64,000 nt of DNA from Thermodesulfobium sp. 4217-1. Lineage in GTDB: Bacteria > Thermodesulfobiota > Thermodesulfobiia > Thermodesulfobiales > Thermodesulfobiaceae. Made by a program: the position numbers and the translations under genes. The notes under the pieces are model-generated. The model had not been told where the DNA came from. It saw only the letters and a program-made list of their open reading frames with translations, and did not search any database. Shown here piece after piece: positions 16,650-28,362 of the stretch. Positions within the stretch are counted from its first letter, which is position 1. Each line of letters opens with the position of its first letter. Location of the stretch: NCBI RefSeq assembly GCF_039822205.1, contig NZ_JBAGBW010000003.1, positions 47,983 to 111,982 of the forward strand. The letters are read 5' to 3'.

Positions 16650-18164
16650 TTGAAGATAAGGGCTGAAGAAATTACTGATGTAATAAAGAAACAGCTTTCA
16701 GCTGTTAAAGCCGAACCAGAATCAGCACTGGTGGGCACAATAATATCTGTTGGTGACGGAGTTGCAAGGATTTGGGGTTTGAAAGATGCAATGATGTCCG
16801 AGCTTTTGGAATTTCCAAATGATGTTTATGGAATCGTATTCAACCTTGAAGAGGATTCAGTTGGTGCAATTATTTTGGGTGATGACTCCAAATTAAATGA
16901 GGGTGATACCGTTAAGTCGACTGGTAGAGTTATATCTGTTCCAGTTGGGCCAGAGTTGGTAGGTAGAGTGGTAGATGCCTTAGGAAGACCTCTTGATGGC
17001 AAGGGTCCCATAAATTCAAAAAAATTCAGGGTGATTGAGAGGGTGGCTCCTGGTGTAATTACCAGACAGTCAGTTAATCAGTCTGTACAGACAGGGATTA
17101 AGGCTATCGACGGTATGATTCCTATTGGAAGAGGCCAGAGAGAGCTGGTAATTGGCGATAGACAGACTGGTAAAACGGCAATTTGTATAGACACAATTCT
17201 CAATCAAAAAGATCAAGACATGATATGTATTTATGTGGCTGTTGGCCAAAAAGCCTCAACTGTTGCAACAATCATTAAAACACTTGAGGATAACGGTTCA
17301 TTGGATTACACAATTGTCGTAGTAGCTAATGCTTCTGACGCTGCTGCTCTTCAGTATATTGCTCCATTTAGCGGTTGTTCTATGGGTGAAGAATTTATGG
17401 AACAGGGCAAAGATGCTCTAATAATTTATGACGACCTTTCAAAACATGCATGGGCTTATAGACAGGTTTCACTTCTTCTCAGAAGACCTCCTGGCCGTGA
17501 GGCATATCCTGGCGATGTTTTCTATTTGCACTCCAGGCTTCTTGAAAGGGCAGCAAAACTTAACAAGAATTATGGTGGAGGAAGCTTAACTGCTTTGCCT
17601 ATTATTGAAACTCAGGCGGGCGACGTAACAGCATATATTCCTACAAACGTAATTTCTATTACGGATGGACAGATATATTTGGAGCCAGAACTCTTTTATG
17701 CGGGCGTAAGACCTGCTGTAAACGTTGGTCTTTCTGTATCTCGTGTAGGCGGTGCTGCTCAAACTAAAGCTATGAAACAGGTTGCGGGCAGATTGAGATT
17801 AGAATTGGCACAATATCGTGAGTTAGCTGCTTTTGCTCAGTTCGCATCAGACCTTGACGCATCTACAAGACAGGTTTTAACTCGTGGTGAGAAGTTGGTA
17901 GAGCTCTTAAAACAGCCTCAATATTTAACTTTCCCACTATGGAAAGAGGTTTGTTCGATATTTTCTGGCGTAAGAGGATTTTTGGATGATTTGAACACCG
18001 ATGACATTCAAAGATTTGAAAAAGAGCTTCTTGCTTATATTGAGGCTCACAACCAGAACATTATCGAATCAATAACCAAAGAAAAAGCAATATCAAAAGA
18101 GACTGAAGAAATGCTTGAAAAAGCTATAAAAGATTTCAAGTCTCTTTTTGCGGGCGGTAAGTAA
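16650..18164 (+). CDS. atpA: ATP synthase F1 subunit alpha
   Basis: 504-residue non-catalytic nucleotide-binding subunit. P-loop GDRQTGKTA is near residue 170, with [14 protein letters not shown] and the family signature [17 protein letters not shown] start behind GGGAGGT. Full length and well conserved. Confidence 0.97.
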   Translation: MKIRAEEITDVIKKQLSAVKAEPESALVGTIISVGDGVARIWGLKDAMMSELLEFPNDVYGIVFNLEEDSVGAIILGDDSKLNEGDTVKSTGRVISVPVGPELVGRVVDALGRPLDGKGPINSKKFRVIERVAPGVITRQSVNQSVQTGIKAIDGMIPIGRGQRELVIGDRQTGKTAICIDTILNQKDQDMICIYVAVGQKASTVATIIKTLEDNGSLDYTIVVVANASDAAALQYIAPFSGCSMGEEFMEQGKDALIIYDDLSKHAWAYRQVSLLLRRPPGREAYPGDVFYLHSRLLERAAKLNKNYGGGSLTALPIIETQAGDVTAYIPTNVISITDGQIYLEPELFYAGVRPAVNVGLSVSRVGGAAQTKAMKQVAGRLRLELAQYRELAAFAQFASDLDASTRQVLTRGEKLVELLKQPQYLTFPLWKEVCSIFSGVRGFLDDLNTDDIQRFEKELLAYIEAHNQNIIESITKEKAISKETEEMLEKAIKDFKSLFAGGK

Positions 18165-18166
18165 AA

Positions 18167-20459
<2,293 letters not shown>

Positions 20460-20470
20460 GGGTGGGATAA

Positions 20471-20899
20471 ATGAAAATGTTAATTTTGACCCCTGAGGGT
20501 GTAATAGCTGACGAAGAAGTTACATTCGTTTCGGCTGTTGGAGAGGAAGGATCTCTTGGTATTTTGCCAAGGCATGCACCTCTGGTTACCACTTTGAAGA
20601 TAGATGTGGTAGAATTTGTTAAAGAGAATTCTGATAGAGAAGTGGTTGCTGCTATTGGAGGCATCCTTGAAGTTAAGGATAACAAAGTTACTATTTTAAG
20701 TGATGCTGCTGAGTTCTCTGTTGACATAGATGAGCTAAGGGTAAAAGAAGCTGAGAAAAGGGCTAGAGCACGTTTGACTATGAAAACGGAAGAAGTTGAT
20801 GTAAAGAGAGCAGAAGCTGCTCTTGCAAGAGCCCTTGCAAGGCTTAAGGCTGTAGAGCTATTAAATAGAAGAACTGGAAGTAGGAAAAGAGGTGTGTAA
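20471..20899 (+). CDS. atpC: ATP synthase F1 subunit epsilon
   Basis: 142 residues: N-terminal beta sandwich (LTPEGVIADEEV, GILPRHAPLVT) and a C-terminal helical hairpin of Ala/Arg/Glu-rich sequence that can act as the inhibitory arm. Closes the ATP synthase set; murA follows almost directly. Confidence 0.95.
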   Translation: MKMLILTPEGVIADEEVTFVSAVGEEGSLGILPRHAPLVTTLKIDVVEFVKENSDREVVAAIGGILEVKDNKVTILSDAAEFSVDIDELRVKEAEKRARARLTMKTEEVDVKRAEAALARALARLKAVELLNRRTGSRKRGV

Positions 20900-20904
20900 G
20901 AGGT

Positions 20905-22203
20905 ATTTTAGGAACAAATAACTGTAATGGAAATTTTTCTAAACAATATTATAGGATTTGTGGCGGCAAATCGTTATCTGGTTCTGTAAAGACTAGCGGT
21001 TCAAAAAATGGGTCGTTGCCTGTTATGGCAGCGACCTTGCTGTTCGATTCTCCTGTATTTCTATCAAACGTCCCTTATTTGCTTGATGTCGATACGATGG
21101 GCAAGATAATTTCAAGCCTTGGTGGTAAAGTAGATTTCAAAGGCGATTCACAGGTCTTGATTGATCCTTCTAATATATCCAATTATGAGCCTCCTTTGGA
21201 GCCTGTTATTGCAATGAGAGCCTCGTTTTTAGTAGCAGGAGCGCTTCTTGCTAGATTTGGCAAGGCAAAAGTAGCCCTGCCTGGCGGCTGTGCTATTGGT
21301 TCTAGGCCTGTCGATATTCATCTTAAGGGTTTTGAAGCCCTTGGTGCAAAAAGATCAATCGAACACGGGTTTGTAAATTTAGAGTGTGAGAAATTGCGGG
21401 GAGCCAATATATATCTCGCTTACCCAAGCGTTGGTGCTACTGAGAACTTAATAATGGCATCTGTATTTGCTGAAGGAATGACTGTTATTGATAATGCTGC
21501 TAAAGAACCTGAGATATTTGGCCTTGCTGATTTTTTAAATTTATGTGGTGCGAAAATTAAAGGCGCTGGTTCAAGAACTATCGAGATTGAAGGTGTAAAA
21601 TCTCTTAAGCCAGTTGATAACTACAGGATTATTCCCGACAGAATTGAGGCTGGCACTCTGATGCTTGCTGGGGCGATCACAAAGGGCGATATATTTGTAG
21701 AAAATATAAACTATGACTTTATGGGATCCGTGATAGATAAGATGGTTGAAGCTGGAATTGACATAGCTTCTGAGAAAAATGGTATTAGGGTAAGGTGCAA
21801 CATTAGACCAAAACCTATAATGATAAAAACTTCTCCACATCCCGGTTTCCCTACTGATATGCAGGCACAATTTATGGCGCTTCTATCTGTGGGGGAGGGC
21901 ACTTCTGTGATTACTGAAATGGTTTTTGAAAACAGATATCTGCATGCTGAAGAGTTAAGCAGGTTGGGGGCAGATATAAGGATCGATGGAAGAACGGCTG
22001 TCATATTTGGAACCGATCACCTATCTGGTGCACCAGTGAGAGCTCTTGATTTGAGGGCAGGGGCAGCACTTGTTATTGCTGGGCTTGTAGCTGAAGGCGA
22101 GACAAGAGTATTTGGACTCTCACACTTGAATCGTGGTTATGAAAATCTGGAGTTTAAACTTAGAGGACTCGGTGCTTCTATTTCTAGAGAGGTGTTGCCT
22201 TAA
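20905..22203 (+). CDS. murA: UDP-N-acetylglucosamine 1-carboxyvinyltransferase; start codon anomalous
   Basis: First committed enzyme of peptidoglycan synthesis, adding enolpyruvate to UDP-GlcNAc. The conserved N-terminus (GGKSLSGSVKTSGSKNG), the active-site Cys in PGGCAIGSRPVD (fosfomycin target) and the C-terminal DLRAGAALVIAG are present. The frame is open upstream of the N-terminus but has no ATG, GTG or TTG where expected. Options: ATT at 20905 (SD AGAGGTG, 10-base spacing), or ATG at 20927 in the +1 frame. In the latter case one extra T in the T5 run 20934-20938 would join it in frame and give a normal N-terminal length. The coordinate given is the ATT option. Confidence 0.9.
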   Translation: MLGTNNCNGNFSKQYYRICGGKSLSGSVKTSGSKNGSLPVMAATLLFDSPVFLSNVPYLLDVDTMGKIISSLGGKVDFKGDSQVLIDPSNISNYEPPLEPVIAMRASFLVAGALLARFGKAKVALPGGCAIGSRPVDIHLKGFEALGAKRSIEHGFVNLECEKLRGANIYLAYPSVGATENLIMASVFAEGMTVIDNAAKEPEIFGLADFLNLCGAKIKGAGSRTIEIEGVKSLKPVDNYRIIPDRIEAGTLMLAGAITKGDIFVENINYDFMGSVIDKMVEAGIDIASEKNGIRVRCNIRPKPIMIKTSPHPGFPTDMQAQFMALLSVGEGTSVITEMVFENRYLHAEELSRLGADIRIDGRTAVIFGTDHLSGAPVRALDLRAGAALVIAGLVAEGETRVFGLSHLNRGYENLEFKLRGLGASISREVLP

Positions 22204-23285
22204 TGAATTTTTTTATAAACAATAATTGTATAAAAAATACTATTTCTTTATTTAAGACCTTTACAAGTTCTTCTATGTTTTCTATCAAGACTTTTACTTG
22301 CTTATTTTTTGTCTTTTCTATATTGTTTTTTTATCAAAGCAACTGCTTTGCTTTTACTAAAAGTGAATACAGTATTAATAGCTCACACCTTTATATATTT
22401 AAATTTAAGCCAACTGAAGTTAGACTGATACCTTATTTAAACGATTACCCAATAAGGGCAAGGGATGTGGTTAACTACTACAACCCATTTATATTGGTAA
22501 ATGGCACTTTTTTTTACTCTAATATACTTCTAGGCGCTTTATATATGCATGGTGAACCCTTATCCTATATGGGGGATAAGAGAGCAACTTTTTACTATTA
22601 TAAGAACAATACAGCAAGCATAAATTATTTGAAATACAGAGTTAGGCTTGATATTTGTAGCTCAACTTCAAAGTGTAAAGTTCTATATCTTGACGGGGTT
22701 AATAGACCTCAGAACTATTATGAAAACATATTGTATACAAATGGTTATTCCAGACCAGTGCTGCCAACTTCTGGCATATTATTGAAGATAAATGAAGATG
22801 GGACTTTTGAGTATCTCTATACCAGAAGTGCCATTCCTTCTCCTGGAGAATATGTATTGTTGGCCAATCACGATCTCGATGTCTTAAACAACCTTGCTCC
22901 TACAGACAGAATTAGTGTGAGCATTGAACCTGAGATAAACAACAATCTTGACTTTTATATTTCTGGTGGCCCAATGCTTTTGTTTAACGGCCAGAATGTT
23001 GCGCTTCAATCAAGTAAAAATGAATATATTGTAAACGATATAAAAATGGGCAACCATATGAGGACGGGTTTAGGAATTGATTCAGCTTCTAATATCTACG
23101 TTTTTGCTGTTTCATATCCAGGGTGTACTATTGATGAGCTTGCAAATGTATTGCAGAATCTTGGATTAAAAAATGCTATGCTTTTGGACGGTGGATATTC
23201 AACTACACTTTATGAAAAAGATAAATTTCTTGTCGACAGCGATGCAAGGGCTAATATTTCTTATTTAATGTTCTTTATCAATTAA
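22203..23285 (+). CDS. Secreted phosphodiester glycosidase-family protein (NAGPA domain)
   Basis: 360 residues with an N-terminal hydrophobic segment (FTCLFFVFSILFFYQ, about residues 30-45) as signal or anchor. The C-terminal half carries NAGPA/DUF2233 landmarks: SGGPMLLFNGQ, RTGLGIDSASNIYVF and the LLDGGYSTTLY block. Family members cleave GlcNAc-1-phosphodiesters or act in exopolysaccharide metabolism. The start overlaps the murA stop (TAATG), placing it with cell-envelope genes. The actual substrate is unknown. Confidence 0.75.
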   Translation: MNFFINNNCIKNTISLFKTFTSSSMFSIKTFTCLFFVFSILFFYQSNCFAFTKSEYSINSSHLYIFKFKPTEVRLIPYLNDYPIRARDVVNYYNPFILVNGTFFYSNILLGALYMHGEPLSYMGDKRATFYYYKNNTASINYLKYRVRLDICSSTSKCKVLYLDGVNRPQNYYENILYTNGYSRPVLPTSGILLKINEDGTFEYLYTRSAIPSPGEYVLLANHDLDVLNNLAPTDRISVSIEPEINNNLDFYISGGPMLLFNGQNVALQSSKNEYIVNDIKMGNHMRTGLGIDSASNIYVFAVSYPGCTIDELANVLQNLGLKNAMLLDGGYSTTLYEKDKFLVDSDARANISYLMFFIN

Positions 23286-23333
23286 TTTGTATAATATTTA
23301 TATGATTTCTCTAAGTAAAGGAGAGTGAATAGT

Positions 23334-24734
23334 TTGAGTATAAAATTTGGAACGGATGGCTGGAGGGCAAAAATTGCACAGGATTTTACCTTTGAAAGCC
23401 TTGAAAAGGCGACATTGGCTTTAGCTATAACACTTGAAGAGGAAAACGTTTCAAAAAAAGATTGTGTTATTGGCTATGATACAAGATTTTTTTCTGAAGA
23501 TTTTGCAATGCACTCTGCTGAAATATTATCGGGAGTTGGTTTTGACGTGACTATTTCCGAAAATTTTGTTCCAACTCCTACACTTGCCTTTTCAGTTAAA
23601 GATATGAGCTGCGCTGTTGGTATTATGATTACTGCAAGTCATAATCCATATAAATATAATGGATTTAAAATAAAACAAAGCTTTGGCGGATCGGCTTCTG
23701 GAGATTTCACATCAAAGGTTGAGTCAAATTTATCTAAAATAAAAAACTATAAATTCAGCAACGAAAAAAAGAAGGTTACTGTAAAAAACCTTTTTGAAAA
23801 CTACAGAAATTCTTTATTGAAATTTGTCGATGTAGATCTCATAAAGGGCTCAGATCTTAAGGTTGCTATAGATTGTATGAATGGCGCTGGATCTGGATAT
23901 CTTGCAAAACTTTTATCCGATCTTAATATCAAAGTATTTCCTGTAAGAAATGAAAGAGATCCTTATTTTAAAGGTTCTAGGCCAGAGCCGATTCCTCAAT
24001 TACTTGGGCCTTTGTCATACGAAGTCTTTTCTAACTCTTTAAATCTGGGCACTGCCCTTGATGGCGATGGAGATAGAGTTGCGTCCTGTGATTCATCTGG
24101 CACTGTTTTTACTTCTCAGCAAACTTATGCCCTCTTACTCAATCACCTTGTTACAAACAGGAAGATGAAAGGGAAGGTTTTAAAGAATTTTGCCGTAAGC
24201 GTTTTGATAGATAAGCTTTCTAAATTATACGATATCGAGTTTGAAGTGTTGCCAATCGGATTCAAATATATTTGTTCAAAGATGATTAGTGAGGGCAATG
24301 TTTTAATGGGAGGCGAGGAAAGTGGCGGATTTGGTTTTTTCGGCCATATACCTGACAGGGATGGCTTTTTATCCTCGCTATATCTAATAGAATCAGTTGC
24401 TGTTACAAAGAAATCTTTAATGGATCAGCTAGATGAAATATACGATAAAGTTGGATTTTTTGAATATGATAGATATGATCTAAAATTAGAAACTTCAGTT
24501 GATGAGGTAAGAAGAAAAATAAAAGACCTTGTCGATAATCCGATGAAGACAATTAACGACAAGTTGGTTATTAAAATTTCCACTATTGATGGAATAAAAT
24601 ATATATTAGAAGATGAAAGCTGGCTTTTAATAAGGCCATCTGGGACTGAGCCTTTAGTTAGAATTTACGCAGAAGGAACAAGCATCCATGAGGCTAAAGC
24701 TCTAACAAGATTTGGCAGAAGTCTTTTTCATTAA
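23334..24734 (+). CDS. Phosphohexomutase (phosphoglucosamine/phosphomannomutase family)
   Basis: Four-domain alpha-D-phosphohexomutase, 466 residues. KFGTDGWRAK (N-terminus), active Ser loop TASHNPYKYNG, metal loop DGDGDR, sugar loop GGEESGGFGF and phosphate loop RPSGTEPLVR are intact. Start TTG at 23334 with SD AAAGGAG at good spacing; a GTG at 23325 is too close to the SD. Being downstream of murA, GlmM-like (GlcN-6-P to GlcN-1-P) is plausible, but ManB/PGM activity, which would feed GDP-mannose for PIM-like lipids, cannot be excluded. Confidence 0.85.
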   Translation: MSIKFGTDGWRAKIAQDFTFESLEKATLALAITLEEENVSKKDCVIGYDTRFFSEDFAMHSAEILSGVGFDVTISENFVPTPTLAFSVKDMSCAVGIMITASHNPYKYNGFKIKQSFGGSASGDFTSKVESNLSKIKNYKFSNEKKKVTVKNLFENYRNSLLKFVDVDLIKGSDLKVAIDCMNGAGSGYLAKLLSDLNIKVFPVRNERDPYFKGSRPEPIPQLLGPLSYEVFSNSLNLGTALDGDGDRVASCDSSGTVFTSQQTYALLLNHLVTNRKMKGKVLKNFAVSVLIDKLSKLYDIEFEVLPIGFKYICSKMISEGNVLMGGEESGGFGFFGHIPDRDGFLSSLYLIESVAVTKKSLMDQLDEIYDKVGFFEYDRYDLKLETSVDEVRRKIKDLVDNPMKTINDKLVIKISTIDGIKYILEDESWLLIRPSGTEPLVRIYAEGTSIHEAKALTRFGRSLFH

Positions 24735-24757
24735 GTTAAAAGACTAAATAAAATTAT

Positions 24758-26425
24758 CTATTTTAATGCTATAGCCTGGATGAATATTCCTGGGCTTTTC
24801 CTATAGCGATTGAAAATCGAGTCTTTTATGTAGTTAGAAATTTTTTCTTCGAGTTTTTCTTCATTTTCTATTTTCTGGCTTTTTAAGAAAAATGAATAGA
24901 TGGACGTTTCAATCTCCTTTTGGAGCATATTTTCTTGATTGCTTAATCCTGATATCTTGATCTTTGGAGATGATAATATTTTGAATTTCTCAGGGTCAAA
25001 CAAAATTGAAATAAGCACCAACCCTTCTTCTGACAACTTCTTTCTTTCTAAAAAAGAGGTTTTATTGAATTCAATTATTTCTGGGCCGCTTGTAATCATA
25101 TTTTTCATTGGGAGTTCATCAATTATTTTTACTTGACCCTCGTTTAACTCAACTACTGTTCCATTTTTTGCTAAAATTACATTTTCTTTTTTAAAATCAA
25201 GTGTAAGAGCTAAGTCTAAAAAGTGTTTCATATGTCTATACTCACCGTGGAAAGGCAGCAAATTTTTTGGTTTTACTAAGTTTATGAGAAGCTTTATGTC
25301 TTCTTTTGAACCATGTCCAGATACGTGTACCTTGTAATTTGGTTCATATAAAATTTCTGCGCCCAATTTAAAAAGTTTGTTTATTGTCTTGTTCACAAGC
25401 GTTTCATTGCCTGGAATTGGTGACGCTGAAATTATGACAGTGTCATCTGAAAATATCTTAACGTCTTTGTGATTGTTGTTTGCAATTCTAGTTAACACAG
25501 AGAGGGGTTCTCCCTGACTGCCTGTGGTTATTATTGTGGTTTTTTCGAGAGGATGAGTTTTTAGCTCGTGTTGTTTTAGGTGATACTCTTCCGGGAAAGA
25601 AAGATATCCCAATTCCTTTGCTATTGATACAGTGTTTATCATGCTTTTGCCAAGTATGCAAAACTTTCTGTCAAAAGCAATTGATGCGTTTATTGCTTGC
25701 TGTACCCTGTGGACATTTGAAGCAAATGTCGTGAGTATTATCCTGCCGTTTACTTTTCTGAAGACATCGAAAAACTTTTCACCAACAATTTTCTCAGAAG
25801 GGGTAAAACCTTCCCTTTCAACGTTTGTGATATCAAGCATCAGTAAGTCTATACCTTTTGAGCTAATTGAAACCAGTTTTGAATATTCTGTTACTTTTTT
25901 ATCTATTGGAGTCTGATCGAATTTGAAATCTCCAGAATGAATAATTGTTCCGTGGGCAGTATGGATTGCATAACCTACACCGTCGGGAATACTGTGATTA
26001 ACGCGGAAGGATTCTACAAATATATCATCTACAAAAATAATTTCGCCTGAATTAATTTCATGAAAGACTATATCCTTTGAAGATATTTTGTAATCTTTGA
26101 GTTTTGCCCTTACCATACCAAGCGTTAACTTGGTTCCATATATTGGTAAGTTCACTTTTTTCAGCAAAAAAGGAATAGCCCCTATGTGATCTTCGTGACC
26201 ATGGGTGATAAAAAGAGCTTTTGCCTTGTCTTTTTTATCGATTACGTATTGGAAGTCTGCTATTAAAAGGGATGACCCAAAATTCGAGTCTGGAAACTTT
26301 ATTCCACAATCAAGAACTATGAGCGCCTTGTCACTTTCGAACAGTGTCATATTTCTTCCAATTTCTTCAATTCCACCTAGTGGAATTATCTTGATAGGTG
26401 AGCTTTTTTTAGTAAAATTAAAAAT
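24758..26425 (-). CDS. rnj: Ribonuclease J, probable ATT start
   Basis: Metallo-beta-lactamase/beta-CASP ribonuclease with 5'-3' exo- and endonuclease activity. THGHEDHIG is the zinc motif, HSIPDGVGYAI and HSGDFKFDQTP follow, and HVSGHGSKEDIKLL is the C-terminal core. The first ATG (26350) comes after the conserved N-terminus: the preceding codons encode KIIPLGGIEEIGRNM, which every RNase J has. Upstream of this there is no ATG, GTG or TTG; AGGAGG at 26432-26437 points, with a 6-base spacer, to ATT at 26423-26425. That yields 555 residues, the family length. Confidence 0.92.
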   Translation of the reverse strand: MFNFTKKSSPIKIIPLGGIEEIGRNMTLFESDKALIVLDCGIKFPDSNFGSSLLIADFQYVIDKKDKAKALFITHGHEDHIGAIPFLLKKVNLPIYGTKLTLGMVRAKLKDYKISSKDIVFHEINSGEIIFVDDIFVESFRVNHSIPDGVGYAIHTAHGTIIHSGDFKFDQTPIDKKVTEYSKLVSISSKGIDLLMLDITNVEREGFTPSEKIVGEKFFDVFRKVNGRIILTTFASNVHRVQQAINASIAFDRKFCILGKSMINTVSIAKELGYLSFPEEYHLKQHELKTHPLEKTTIITTGSQGEPLSVLTRIANNNHKDVKIFSDDTVIISASPIPGNETLVNKTINKLFKLGAEILYEPNYKVHVSGHGSKEDIKLLINLVKPKNLLPFHGEYRHMKHFLDLALTLDFKKENVILAKNGTVVELNEGQVKIIDELPMKNMITSGPEIIEFNKTSFLERKKLSEEGLVLISILFDPEKFKILSSPKIKISGLSNQENMLQKEIETSIYSFFLKSQKIENEEKLEEKISNYIKDSIFNRYRKSPGIFIQAIALK

Positions 26426-26431
26426 ATATAT

Positions 26432-26437
26432 CCTCCT
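26432..26437 (-). promoter_or_regulatory. Shine-Dalgarno site that decides the ATT start of RNase J
   Basis: Perfect AGGAGG on the minus strand, spacer ATATAT, then ATT in frame with the RNase J N-terminus. The only in-frame codons near the SD are ATA, TAT and ATT. Confidence 0.6.
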
Positions 26438-26509
26438 GATTAAATTTTAACTATTATGTTATAATAACTAAAAATAAGTTAATTTATTATAGCATTTTAA
26501 TCTTGATTT

Positions 26510-26541
26510 AGAGTGGGTAAGCACCCACTCTTTGTGTTTTT
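26510..26541 (+). terminator. Intrinsic terminator in the rimP-nusA-infB leader
   Basis: Perfect 9-bp stem AGAGTGGGT / ACCCACTCT with loop AAGC, followed by TTGTGTTTTT. It reads as a rho-independent terminator on the plus strand, yet the gene upstream (RNase J) runs the other way, so the only transcript it can stop is the leader of rimP. This suggests attenuation of the operon, for example by NusA. Confidence 0.75.
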
Positions 26542-26564
26542 AAAAAACCGAAGGGATGATATTC

Positions 26565-27041
26565 TTGAGGGCTAAAGATATAAAGGAAAAATTGATTAAT
26601 ATCGTTGAAAAAGTTTTGCTTAATTTAGGCTTTGAAATGTATGATTTGGAGTACTTTAAACAGGGCAAAAGATGGGTATTGAGAGTATTTATCGATAATA
26701 TCGAAAGACCCATTTCTGTAAATGATTGCGAGGTTGTTTCAAAAGAGTTGAGCGCTATTTTAGATTATTACGATATAATCCCCGATAGTTTTTTGCTTGA
26801 AGTATCTTCGCCTGGAATAGAAAGAAAATTAAAGAAAAATTCTGATTTTATAAGGTTCAAAGGTGAAGAAGTAGTAGTAAGCTTTTCAAAATCAAGTCTT
26901 AATCCTATTATTGGTGTACTCGAGGGGATTGATGATGCTGGAGAATATATTTTTATTAATACAGGGAAATCTGAAGAAAAGATAAACCGAAATGATGTTA
27001 AAGAGGTAAGAATACATTTCAGGTTTAAGGGAGATAAATGA
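26565..27041 (+). CDS. rimP: Ribosome maturation factor RimP
   Basis: 30S assembly factor, about 158 residues. Conserved features: VEKVLLNLGFEMYDLEY, RVFIDNIERPISVNDCEVVSKELSAILD, and LEVSSPGIERKL. The ATG at 26556 lies inside the SD-like AAGGGATGAT, so TTG at 26565 is the better start. First gene of the classical rimP-nusA-rnpM-infB operon. Confidence 0.93.
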   Translation: MRAKDIKEKLINIVEKVLLNLGFEMYDLEYFKQGKRWVLRVFIDNIERPISVNDCEVVSKELSAILDYYDIIPDSFLLEVSSPGIERKLKKNSDFIRFKGEEVVVSFSKSSLNPIIGVLEGIDDAGEYIFINTGKSEEKINRNDVKEVRIHFRFKGDK

Positions 27042-28063
27042 TGAAAATAGATTTACACGTTCTTGAACAGTTAGAAAAGGAAAAAGGGATTACCATGTCT
27101 GCGATGATTTACGTTTTGGAGTCAGCCCTTTTGGCTTCATACAAGAAATATTATCCATCGAAAAGCGTTTCGTTAAAAATAGATCCACACAGTGGAGATT
27201 TAGAAATTGTTGTTAAAAAGACGGTTGTTGAAAAGGTGAACAACCTCTTTGATGAGATAAGTCTTGCTCAGGCTCGTGAAGTTGAACCACAAATCAACAT
27301 AGGGGAGACCTTAGATGTTTTGGTAGATCCTAAAAATTTTGGAAGAATTGCAGCTTTGACTGCAAAACAAGTTTGGCAACAAAAGATAAAAGAGGCCGAG
27401 AGAGATGCAGTATTTGAAGAATTTAAAGACAGAGTTTTTGGAGTTATATCTGGCAAGATTTTAAGACAAGAAGGAAAGAATTGGTATGTCCAGCTTGGAA
27501 GAGCCGAGGGCATATTGCCCCAAAAAGAAACTGTATATCAGGATAAATACAGTGCAAATGAAAGATATGTGTTTTACGTTTTGTCTGTGAAAAAGCTACA
27601 AAAAGAAGTTGAAATAGTCTTATCAAGAAGTCACCCAAATTTAGTTAAAAGAATATTTGAGCTTGAATCTGCTGAAATTAGATCTGGAATAGTAGAGATA
27701 ATATCTATTGCAAGGGATCCTGGCAGTAGATCTAAGATTTCTGTTCTTTCTAGGGATACTCATATTGATCCACTGGGTGTTTGTTTGGGTTTAAGGAATG
27801 CCAGGATACAAAATGTTACAAAAGAGCTCAGAGGAGAAAAGATTGACGTAATTTTATACAATGACGATCCGAAAATTTATATTGCTAGCGCTCTTTCGCC
27901 TGCTAAAATTAAAAGAGTAGATATTTTGGATCAAGCTAAAAAGGAATCAAGAGTTTATGTAGATAAGTCTCAGCTTTCTTTGGCTATTGGGAGAGATGCC
28001 CAGAATGTTCGATTGGCGCATAAACTCACGGGATACAAAATAGATATAAAAATAGAAGAATAG
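27038..28063 (+). CDS. nusA: Transcription termination/antitermination factor NusA
   Basis: 341 residues: N-terminal RNA polymerase-binding domain, S1 domain (GVISGKILRQEGKNWYVQL, about residues 130-200) and two KH domains (DPLGVCLGLRNARIQNV; SLAIGRDAQNVRLA). No C-terminal acidic repeats, the short Gram-positive-like form. The first ATG overlaps the rimP stop; a second ATG at 27041 has better SD spacing. It may control its own operon through the upstream leader terminator. Confidence 0.95.
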   Translation: MMKIDLHVLEQLEKEKGITMSAMIYVLESALLASYKKYYPSKSVSLKIDPHSGDLEIVVKKTVVEKVNNLFDEISLAQAREVEPQINIGETLDVLVDPKNFGRIAALTAKQVWQQKIKEAERDAVFEEFKDRVFGVISGKILRQEGKNWYVQLGRAEGILPQKETVYQDKYSANERYVFYVLSVKKLQKEVEIVLSRSHPNLVKRIFELESAEIRSGIVEIISIARDPGSRSKISVLSRDTHIDPLGVCLGLRNARIQNVTKELRGEKIDVILYNDDPKIYIASALSPAKIKRVDILDQAKKESRVYVDKSQLSLAIGRDAQNVRLAHKLTGYKIDIKIEE

Positions 28064-28074
28064 CCTTAAAATAT

Positions 28075-28362
28075 ATGTTAAAGGGATATAGAAAATGCAT
28101 TTGTTGTGGCAGCTTCTTGCCTAAAGAACAAATGCTGAGGTTGGCAAGGACCAAAGCAGGGGAAGTTCTAATTGACATAGATAATAAAATTTACGGAAGA
28201 GGAAGCTACATTTGTTTTTCTTGTAATGATATTTCTAAATTTAAAAAGAGAAATGTTATCTCAAGATCTCTTAAAACAAATGTTGATATAAAGTTTTATA
28301 ATGAAATTGAGGAATATTTAAAAAATTTATCAATTAAGATCAAGGAGGTGAGCGCTGATTGA
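28075..28362 (+). CDS. rnpM: YlxR/RnpM family RNA-binding protein
   Basis: 95 residues with the YlxR core RKCICCGSFLPKEQMLRLAR and the GRGSYIC motif. In Bacillus the homologue modulates RNase P; here the operon place between nusA and infB is the conserved one. An unusual Cys-x2-Cys (CICC) and a second Cys pair (ICFSC) could bind metal. No strong SD before the ATG. Confidence 0.85.
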   Translation: MLKGYRKCICCGSFLPKEQMLRLARTKAGEVLIDIDNKIYGRGSYICFSCNDISKFKKRNVISRSLKTNVDIKFYNEIEEYLKNLSIKIKEVSAD

